DNA from: Pseudomonas sp. FP2309
Lineage (GTDB): Bacteria > Pseudomonadota > Gammaproteobacteria > Pseudomonadales > Pseudomonadaceae
Assembly (NCBI RefSeq): GCF_030687575.1
Contig: NZ_CP117439.1
Span: forward strand, 2,533,501-2,597,500
Direction of reading: 5' to 3'
Length of the DNA: 64,000 bases
Part shown: positions 36,184-43,500 of the stretch, in pieces
How the letters are laid out: each line of letters starts with the position of its first letter
Position numbering within the stretch: the stretch's first letter is position 1
Made by a program: the position numbers and the translations under genes
Notes under the pieces: model-generated
Seen by the model: only the letters and a program-made list of their open reading frames with translations
What the model was told of the DNA's origin: nothing
Databases searched by the model: none

Positions 36184-36864
36184 TTAAAAGAAGTCGCTCT
36201 GGATGAAACCGAAATCCATCAGCTCGGCATCGCCTACGGGCCTGAACTCATTCAACTGGTTCTTGGCGGTCAGCGGGGCAGGTGGGTCAAGCAAGACATT
36301 GGTCTTGTCGTAACCTTCACCCAACACAGCGAAGACGATGCCATTCCAGCCCTTGACGAAATCATCATGCGAATAGCGCTTGTGGCCCAGTACCGGGTCG
36401 CCGATATAGACCCAGTCTTTATCGCTGCGCTGCAGCACCACGAAGTGCTTGTAGCCACGAATTTCCAGCAGGACCACCACGGGGATCTTCACGGTCACCA
36501 GTGTGTCTGGCGTGATTTTGTAGCCCCGGGCACGCATGCCGATGCTTTCGAGGTAGCGCTTCATGTCCAGCATGGAAAAACCCTGGGTGCGTACCAGGTT
36601 CTGGTCGGCGGTGACCAGCATGCCTTTGATGATGTGATCTTCGTCGACGTCCAGCCAATAGGCCTGACGCAGGATGGTGGCGAGTGCCGCGGCACCGCAG
36701 CTGAAATCGGTTTTCTGTTCCACCAGGTTGGCGAACCGGCGCTCACGGATGCTCTCGACCTTCTTGAAAATCACTGCACCGCCAGGCATGGCGGAGACCG
36801 CCATCGTGCCTGCCCACGTAGGGCCGGTGAGTGAGATCAGGAGGGCGAGGGTCACGAGGCGCAT
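36184..36864 (-). CDS. fapD: FapD C39-type protease
   Basis: This 226-aa protein has a signal peptide and a C39 cysteine peptidase domain. Cys56 lies in TDFSCGAAALATIL, His140 in GYKHFVVLQ and Asp156 in VYIGDPVLG, the usual triad order. FapD is thought to process or assist the export machinery in the periplasm. A terminator between fapC and fapD probably lowers its expression relative to fapABC. Confidence 0.88.
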   Translation of the reverse strand: MRLVTLALLISLTGPTWAGTMAVSAMPGGAVIFKKVESIRERRFANLVEQKTDFSCGAAALATILRQAYWLDVDEDHIIKGMLVTADQNLVRTQGFSMLDMKRYLESIGMRARGYKITPDTLVTVKIPVVVLLEIRGYKHFVVLQRSDKDWVYIGDPVLGHKRYSHDDFVKGWNGIVFAVLGEGYDKTNVLLDPPAPLTAKNQLNEFRPVGDAELMDFGFIQSDFF

Positions 36865-36892
36865 GATCGAATGACCTGTTGGACACTGGAAT

Positions 36893-36918
36893 AAAAAAGG
36901 GCCTTGTCGCCAAGGCCC
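36893..36918 (-). terminator. Intra-operon terminator between fapC and fapD
   Basis: Read on the minus strand, stem GGGCCTTG/CAAGGCCC with loop GCGA is followed by six T. It lies 8 bases after the fapC stop and upstream of fapD, so part of the transcripts should stop here. Confidence 0.8.
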
Positions 36919-36925
36919 CGTTGGA

Positions 36926-37669
36926 TCAGAAGCGCACGCCGCTGGCGCAGACGGTGCAACCTTGACCGATCGACAGGCTGTTGCTGCCTTGGTTGCCCGA
37001 ACCCGATTGCAGGTTCACACCCACGTTGCCGGAGTTGCGGTTAACCGAGTTGTCGAGGCTGGAGTTGTTGGACACGTATTGAGCTTTGCTGCCATAGCCA
37101 AAACCGTGGCTGGTGGCCGCAGCGTTGAGGTAGCTGTTGCCGAGGGAGTTTTGCTCGGTGTTGGCGGCTGCAGCGATGTTTTTGCCGTCAGCAGTCACGA
37201 TCGCCAGGTTGTTTTTGCCTTGGTTGCCTTGACCGGCCTGGCCGTTGTAACCCAGGTTGCCGGAGTTACCGTTAACCGAGTTGTCCAGCGAAGCGTTGTT
37301 TTGCGTGCCTTTGTTGACGAAGCTGCTCAGGCCGCTGTTCTGGTTCACGTCGACCACACCGAATACGGTGGCGGCATCGCCTTTGGCGCTGGAGATGGCG
37401 GCGGAGTTATCTGCCTGGTTGCCACTGCCGGCCTGGGTGTTGACGCCAACGTTACCGCTGTTGCCGTTTACCGAGCCATCGGCCGAGGCGTTGTTTTCGG
37501 TGTTGGTGTCGTCGAACTTGTTGATCGCGCTGTTTTGTACATCGGTCACTACAGCCGCAATGGTGCCGCTCGGTTGTGGCGTTGGGTGCCAGCTACCGGC
37601 TTGAGCGGCGGCAGCCATGAGTGCGGCGAGAGCGAAAACCAGTGGTTTCAGAGCCATTTGAGGTTTCAT
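36926..37669 (-). CDS. fapC: FapC major functional amyloid subunit
   Basis: This 247-aa fibre subunit has a signal peptide (ends AAQA) and three imperfect Asn/Gln/Gly repeats of the type DNSVNGNSGNVG...AGSGNQ, separated by two linkers. The CTVC pair close to the C-terminus (GCTVCASGVRF) is a FapC hallmark. It forms the main extracellular amyloid in biofilms. SVNGNS is used consistently in the repeats. Confidence 0.9.
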   Translation of the reverse strand: MKPQMALKPLVFALAALMAAAAQAGSWHPTPQPSGTIAAVVTDVQNSAINKFDDTNTENNASADGSVNGNSGNVGVNTQAGSGNQADNSAAISSAKGDAATVFGVVDVNQNSGLSSFVNKGTQNNASLDNSVNGNSGNLGYNGQAGQGNQGKNNLAIVTADGKNIAAAANTEQNSLGNSYLNAAATSHGFGYGSKAQYVSNNSSLDNSVNRNSGNVGVNLQSGSGNQGSNSLSIGQGCTVCASGVRF

Positions 37670-37736
37670 GGTGTTTCTCCTTGCTTCTAATTAGTTGGTT
37701 AAGTGTTGGTACGGTCCAGCGCGTACTACCAAGCGT

Positions 37737-38285
37737 CTACTTGATAGTGATGCCAAGGGTGTTAGCCACTCGGTTCCCCACCCCGGCACTCTGGTTCACC
37801 TGAATCACTCCTCGGCTGCCTGTGAAGGCCTGGTCGCTTGTCACGACAAGGCGGCTGCCAGTGGTGGGGGTGAGCCCTGAGTCGGTCAACTGCGTCGTGT
37901 TCTGTTGCAACAAGACGCTGTCATCGATGCTTTGCGGGCCAGGGTTGATGCTGATCCGCACGGCATTGATTGATTGGTTATTGGCCCCGGCCGACTGGTT
38001 AATGCCCAGTACACCGTTGCCGCTGGTAAAAGCGTGGCCCTGGATCGCCGCCTTGGCGTTCAGGGACGGGTCGACGTTGCCGTCCATACGCTGGCTGTTG
38101 AGGTTGGTGGCCTGGCCACCCACGGCGATGGAACGGCTGTTGGATGTTTGGTTTCTGTTGCCGGCTGCCTGGTTGATCGACAGCACACCGCCGAACTGGG
38201 TGCCACTGTTGGTGATCACGGCGCTGTCGTCGGCAAAGGCCGGCGTGCCTGCCAGCAGGGCGAGGATGAGCAGGGACCGGTTCAT
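37737..38285 (-). CDS. fapB: FapB minor amyloid/nucleator
   Basis: This 182-aa exported protein (signal ends PAFA) has three repeats recognisable as [28 protein letters not shown] and [14 protein letters not shown]. FapB is a minor fibre component thought to nucleate FapC. Its start overlaps the fapA stop by four bases (ATGA). Confidence 0.88.
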   Translation of the reverse strand: MNRSLLILALLAGTPAFADDSAVITNSGTQFGGVLSINQAAGNRNQTSNSRSIAVGGQATNLNSQRMDGNVDPSLNAKAAIQGHAFTSGNGVLGINQSAGANNQSINAVRISINPGPQSIDDSVLLQQNTTQLTDSGLTPTTGSRLVVTSDQAFTGSRGVIQVNQSAGVGNRVANTLGITIK

Positions 38286-38740
38286 TGTTTGCCCCCCATC
38301 ATGCTGCCGATATTGTTCAGGGGCGCCATGCCGCGTCCGATCGAATCGCTGATCTGCCCGCCCATGCTGCCCATGCTGCCGCTGCCGTGACCGGCTGTCG
38401 TTCCGGCTCCCAGTGTCGATACGCTGCCTTGAGTGGCATGTACGCCGGGCATGCTGGTGTTGGCCGAAATGGCCCGTACGATGCTCGATCCGCTGCTGAC
38501 ACCGCCGATGTCCCGATCACTCAGCTCGCCGGTGACACCTTGGATGTCGCGACTGGGATTGACGTTGGCAGTGCTGGGGTAGGGGTCTTTACCGAAAGCG
38601 GCGCGGCCGTACATGTGAGCTTGTACGTTGCGGCCTGTGACAATCACACCGTCATCGGCAAAGCTCGGAGCGCTGACGCCGACGCTGAGTACACAGCTGA
38701 TCAGCAGTACGTTCATCGAACCTTGAGTGAGTGTGATCAC
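38282..38740 (-). CDS. fapA: FapA periplasmic chaperone-like protein
   Basis: This 152-aa exported protein is the first gene of the fap operon. It has a signal peptide ending PSFA before [25 protein letters not shown] and a Gly/Ser/Met-rich C-terminus. FapA is thought to keep FapB and FapC soluble before export. I prefer GTG at 38740 (AAGGA eight bases upstream); ATG at 38716 is the alternative. Confidence 0.82.
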   Translation of the reverse strand: MITLTQGSMNVLLISCVLSVGVSAPSFADDGVIVTGRNVQAHMYGRAAFGKDPYPSTANVNPSRDIQGVTGELSDRDIGGVSSGSSIVRAISANTSMPGVHATQGSVSTLGAGTTAGHGSGSMGSMGGQISDSIGRGMAPLNNIGSMMGGKQ

Positions 38741-38792
38741 GGCGGCATTCCTTAGTCTTCGCGCTGACCCTAAACAGCGCTGTAAGGGATAG

Positions 38793-38808
38793 AGCAGAAG
38801 CCGTGCCG
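38793..38808 (-). promoter_or_regulatory. Candidate sigma-54 promoter of fapABCDEF
   Basis: The minus strand reads CGGCACG-GCTT-CTGCT, which matches TGGCACG-N4-TTGCW at 10 of 12 positions with the correct GG-N10-GC spacing. The start point would be near 38782, about 42 bases before the fapA start codon. A sigma-54 activator gene lies at the other end of the operon. Confidence 0.65.
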
Positions 38809-38870
38809 CTTTTTATTTATTCTTATTATTCAACTGGTTGTAGAAAATTGGGGGCAAAGTGCCGCCAGCG

Positions 38871-39021
38871 GTGTTTCACCGATGAGACACTTGCCAGTGA
38901 GGCGTGCATGCCCAGGCCACATCCGAAACGATTCACCTGACTGTATCAACGATGAAACAGCGCGCATGACAAAACTGTGAATCCGCGCCGGCCGGGCGCT
39001 TCAGAGCAGCAAGGTGTTTCA
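38871..39021. promoter_or_regulatory. Repeated TGTTTCA heptamers upstream of the fap promoter
   Basis: TGTTTCA occurs at 38872-38878 and 39015-39021, and inverted at 38953-38959. The first is part of an imperfect 20-base palindrome GTGTTTCA-CCGA-TGAGACAC (38871-38890), about 90 bases upstream of the predicted start point. That is a typical distance for an enhancer-binding protein. Confidence 0.4.
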
Positions 39022-39068
39022 AAAATGGACACTGCAGGCGCAGGAACGCCCATGTCTGCGCCCAGGGC

Positions 39069-40064
39069 TCAGCCTTTTGGGGTTTGGCGGGGGATGGCGT
39101 TGAGTACCGGGTTGCCTTCCTGGTTCTGAGTCAAGTAGATCGGCAAAACCTTGGGCAGAGAGGGAATGAGGTTGTTGACCTCGGTGATGTTGTAGATGCC
39201 GCCGATGCGAATGGTCCCGGTGTTGGCGTCCGCCAGCATCGCCGGCTTGTTCAGGTAACGGTTGATCAACGGCAGCGCATCGGCCAGGGCCAGGTTGTCG
39301 AGGATCAACTTGCCCTGGCGCCAGGCCAGCGCGGTGTCATCGGGATTGATCGCTTTGACGCGCGGGGTGGTGTCACCGGGTTGATAACTGGCCTGCATGC
39401 CGGGGGTCAGCGGCACGCTGCCGTGGGCTTGATCGCTGGCAATTTGCACCGAGCCTTCGAGCAACATCACCCGCACCTGATCGCCGTACTTCCATATGTT
39501 GAACTGCGTGCCCGTCACCCGCACACGGCCTTCGCCGGCGTGCACGATGAACGGGTGTGTGCGGTCATGGCTGACCTTGAAAAACGCTTCGCCTTTTTTC
39601 AGCGTGACCCGGCGCTGGTCCTTGTAGTTGCTGTAGACCAGCTCGGTGCCCAGGTTGAGTTCCACCTGGCTGCCATCGCCCAACGTGACTTGGCGCAAGC
39701 CGCTGGTGGCTTCGAATCGTTCATAGCTGTCCGGCAGCCAGCCCGCTTCCCAGCCGGTAAAGGCGGCCAGGGGCAACGCCACCAGGCAGATCGCCGCGGC
39801 GACGGCGTAGGTGCGCAGCCGATTACGCGGCTTGAACGACACGACAACCGCATCGCGCTCATCGCGCGGCAGATGGTCGGCGACGTCCCAGATTTCCAGC
39901 ATGGCCGCGTATTCAAAGGCGTGCAGCGGGTGCGAATCGTGCCATTGCTCAAAAGCCAAGCGCTCGGCAGACGTGCAGTCCCCAGCGTGCAGGCGCATGC
40001 ACCAATGCGCTGCGGCGTCGGTGATGGCGTCATATTCGGCTTCTGAAAGGGACTTTTCGCTCAT
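39069..40064 (-). CDS. Orphan FecR-type anti-sigma regulator
   Basis: This 331-aa protein has an N-terminal DUF4880 domain (AAAHWCMRLHAGD...AFEQWHDSHPLHAFEY), one membrane helix (about 88-105) and a periplasmic FecR domain (ATSGLRQVTLGDGSQVELN, RVTGTQFNIW). Its C-terminal region is STN-like. FecR proteins relay an outer-membrane signal to an ECF sigma factor, but neither a sigma factor nor a TonB receptor lies next to it here. Its partner must be elsewhere or lost. Confidence 0.85.
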   Translation of the reverse strand: MSEKSLSEAEYDAITDAAAHWCMRLHAGDCTSAERLAFEQWHDSHPLHAFEYAAMLEIWDVADHLPRDERDAVVVSFKPRNRLRTYAVAAAICLVALPLAAFTGWEAGWLPDSYERFEATSGLRQVTLGDGSQVELNLGTELVYSNYKDQRRVTLKKGEAFFKVSHDRTHPFIVHAGEGRVRVTGTQFNIWKYGDQVRVMLLEGSVQIASDQAHGSVPLTPGMQASYQPGDTTPRVKAINPDDTALAWRQGKLILDNLALADALPLINRYLNKPAMLADANTGTIRIGGIYNITEVNNLIPSLPKVLPIYLTQNQEGNPVLNAIPRQTPKG

Positions 40065-40218
40065 TAACTCATCCTGATTTCGCGCATTCTAACCCCCACA
40101 GGTGGACGGCGAGAACAGCCATCATGGCGATTGCATATCAATTGGAACTTATTCTCGTTTGCCTGCACCTAAAAAACTCGGAACAAGCGTTCGTGATTTC
40201 CCACAATGGAGAATGAAT

Positions 40219-40488
40219 ATGCTGAAGAAAACCTTAGTCGCCCTGTGTGCAACCTCCGCTTTGCTCAGCGCCGGCGCTGCCTTGGCCGACAAGCCGGGTG
40301 CCGGTTGGATCACCATCGAAAAAGCCATTGAAGTGGCCAAAACCAAGGCCGGCTATATCGAAGTCTACGCGGCCGAAGCCGACGACAACGGCTACTGGGA
40401 AGTCAAAGGCCGTAAATCCGATGGCACCGTCTACGAAGCGCGCATTGACGGTGCTTCCGGCAATGTCCTGCGTGACCAGAAAGACTGA
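40219..40488 (+). CDS. PepSY-domain secreted protein
   Basis: This 89-aa protein has a signal peptide (MLKKTLVALCATSALLSAGAALA, then DKP) and one PepSY domain: ITIEKAIEVAKTKAGYIEVY, then GYWEVKGRKSDGTVYEARIDGASG. PepSY proteins of this size are periplasmic and often linked to two-component systems or metal stress. The start at 40219 has GGAGA upstream. It is divergent from fecR. Confidence 0.85.
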   Translation: MLKKTLVALCATSALLSAGAALADKPGAGWITIEKAIEVAKTKAGYIEVYAAEADDNGYWEVKGRKSDGTVYEARIDGASGNVLRDQKD

Positions 40489-40498
40489 TTTGCCGCGC

Positions 40499-40520
40499 CG
40501 GGAGCCTGTTCAGGCTCCCG
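40499..40520. terminator. Hairpin between the PepSY gene and the giant gene
   Basis: Stem CGGGAGCC/GGCTCCCG with loop TGTTCA lies right after the PepSY stop and overlaps the last bases of the convergent large gene. No T run. Confidence 0.55.
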
Positions 40521-43500
40521 CATCCAGTTCTCGCCCCAATTGACTGATCATGTAGGTCACTGAATCGGCGTTGGCCAGGATGGTGTCTATGCGCTTGTCG
40601 CTGTTGCTCATGAACACCGCACGCGCGTCCTCCAGGTTGCGCGTGCCGGTGGTACTGAGCACCTTATCCTTGAGCGGTTTGGCGAAGTCGTCCCACTCCT
40701 GGGTAAAGGCGTCCCACGTCTTGAACAACAGGCTCACGGGCGTCGACAGCGACAGCGCGTTTTCACGCAGGTCAGCCAGGTCGGTTTTCATCATGCGTGC
40801 ACCCCTTATATTGACGTTAATCAGGTCTGCAAACGGGCGCATGCTGTCCAGATACGCCAAATCCTCGGTGGCGGATTTGAGATGGGTTATCTCATGGATC
40901 AGCACGGTTGCCCGTGCGTGGGCCGAGAGGTTGAACGGCGTGTTCAGCCGGTTCTGATACACGTCCATGTGCGGGTCGAAGAAGCGGTCGAGCAGGTAGA
41001 TCTTTTGTGCTGCATCGTCCGACAGGATAAAGGCAAAGGTGTTTTGCGGACTTTGGCGATGGGTGCCGCAGACAAAGCGCATGGAGTCGGGCCCGATCAG
41101 GGTGTGGTTGGTCAATTCGTTGAGCACCTCGTCGACGCGCCGCTCGATACGGTGCACTTGCTCGGGCGTCAGCGTCACGACACCGAACAATTCACTGAAG
41201 AACCGCCCAAGTCGGCTGTCGCGCCTGCGCTGCGCGGCAAAATGCAGCAGGTTGCGTTTGCAGGTCACGGTGTAATACGTCGCAACGTTGAGCGCTTCAT
41301 CGATACACAGGGCTTTCCAGCTGGATAGCGCCGCTATTTCGCGCATGCCCACCGCTTCGATATTCATCGCCTGCCGTTCGGCCTCGCGGGTACTGCGCCT
41401 GCCGGCGTAGCGACTCAGGGTTTTGCCGAAGCGCGGGTGATGGCGGTCCAGGTCCAGCACCCATTCGCCCTGAGTATTGCGCTGCACGTAAGGGCCGTGC
41501 TGCTCACCCTGGCTCATGCGCCAATGGTTCCCGGCTTTTCTGACTGAGTACACCTTGCCCGCCATTGGCACGAACCTGCGGGTGGTCGCGTCCCGGTAAA
41601 CGTGGGTCTGTGCGCTGTGCTGTAGATTCTCCAAGGCACCATCGTGGTATTCAAACGCCTGCAGTCGGGTGCGTTGCGGGGCGGTCAACGTTAGCTCCTC
41701 CAGCGACGGCGCAGCGGGTGGCGGCGCTTGCAGCCATTGTTCCAGGGAAGGCTGTTCTTCCGGTGGCGAAGTCTGGGGCTGTAGCCTGTCCAGCTCGGTG
41801 CGCAGCGTGGCCAGTTCAGCCACACCGCCGGCGAAGGTCTTCAGGGCGTGTTGCCAGCGTTGTTGCTGCAAGTCCTCGGCAGCGGTCTGGAATAGCTTGT
41901 AGCTGCGCCACACCACTTGCGGATAGGTGAGTTTGCCGGCGATGAACTGCAAACTGTTGGGGATGTGTTCGGTGAACAGGCGGGTCACGGCGTCCCATTG
42001 CGTCTCGCCCGTAGGCTCAAACTGGCAGGTGAGCATCTGCGACAGCATGCCGAGATTGTCCTGAAACAGTTGGCTGAGCAGGTTGCCCGAGATAGGCGAG
42101 CGGCCCAGGCGGATCTCCGAGGCGCCTGCACGCCGGTGCTGGCCGAGCAGGTTGCGGTAAGTCGCCTGCTGCGGTGCTGCCAGTCGCCCCAATACCCACG
42201 CCTGCAGCGCGCCGGCCGTGGTGAACTCATTGAGCAATGCACTTTCATCGGCGTATTCGCATAACAGGTGTTGCGGGCTGTAGGGCGCAAACAGCACAAG
42301 AGGCCCGGAAGCCGAAGCCGTCGGACCTATCAGGTAGCACCCCAGCGCCTTGGCCAGCGCTGCGCCGGGGGTGGCGACCAATTCCAGAGGGCGAATCATC
42401 GCCTGGGTGCCGCGCACGGCCGCGCGCGCCAGGGCGTCGGGCATATCGAAGACTTGCCTGACAAAGCTCCAGGCTGACGCGGACAGCCGTTCTTCGAGAT
42501 GTTGTTGGTGGGCGTATTGCAGCAGTTGCCACGGCAATTGTCGGCAGAACAAGCGGCGGCGTTCGTGCGCATCGGTGCTCTGGCCGGCGAGGCGGGCCGT
42601 GAGTTGCTGTTGATAGAGGCTGCTCAGGTCCAGTTGTCGAACCAGTTGAACAATGGCGTTGCCGTCCAATGCCGCTGGTAATGCGAGGGTGGTGCGTGAG
42701 CGTGGTCGGAGTGCGTCGCCGTGCAACTCGGGCAGGTGGCTAAGGGCGAAGTCGGCCAGGCTTTGGGTGTTGCCCTCCAGGTCGATACGGCCGGGGATCA
42801 GGATGTTGTCCGGGTTGATCACCTCGCCGGGAAAGCGAGCATTGAGCAAGGTCGAAAGGCCGCTGACCACGGCTGCGCGTATCGGCGTGATGCTGTGCAG
42901 GTAGTCACGCTCGTCCGGTGCGCTAAGGCGGTACTGTTCGAGCAGCTCGGCGTGCAGGATTTGCGCTTGGGGCGGTGCCATGCCTAGCCAAGCGGGCAGC
43001 GCCTGCTGATTGACTAGCGCACGCGCGATGGCAATCGACCTTGGCACATTGGAAGGCGCGACGCGACGGATCAGGCGGTCCATGCAGCCCTCAAAACGCG
43101 TGGCGCTCAGTCCCATCGAGAACAGAGGGTCAATTTCGGCCCGGGTGAACTCGCTGTAGCTCTGCTGGCGGTCATGCAGCAGATGCTCGTCGATACGTTG
43201 CAGCGGGCCAAGCGCATAAAGCTGATGGGGCACCCGTTTGGAGATCGCCAGGTTCTCCACCAGGGCCAGTCGCGCCAAGGGGTCTTGCAAGCGTTGCGCC
43301 AGTGTCACCCGCAACGCCTCTATTGAGGTGAACGCTTCGTAGCCCCGGCGGGGCGTCCACAGCAGCGCCGCGCCTGAATGGCTGGGGTCTGTGCCGCCGC
43401 GTTCGGTCAGTACAAAACAATTGGCCAGCGGCTGGGGGAGGGGCTGCGCGCCGAGGGTGAGGGTCAGGCTGAATGCGTCCGGTATAAAACCGTCGAGGCC

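Larger units (their letters stand above)
38741..39068 (-). other. fapA upstream region
   Basis: These 328 bases separate fapA from fecR. They hold a sigma-54 promoter candidate (38793-38808), an AT-rich stretch (38811-38850) and three TGTTTCA heptamers that may be activator sites. I see no small ORF. Confidence 0.6.

Noticed and set aside
36962..37690. 242-codon plus-strand frame opposite fapC
   Set aside because: Val/Ala/Gly-rich mirror of the fapC repeats; fapC has signal peptide, repeats and CTVC motif.
38854..38867. Second sigma-54-like element (TGGCGGCACTTTGC on the minus strand)
   Set aside because: GG and GC are nine bases apart instead of ten, so the site at 38793-38808 is preferred.
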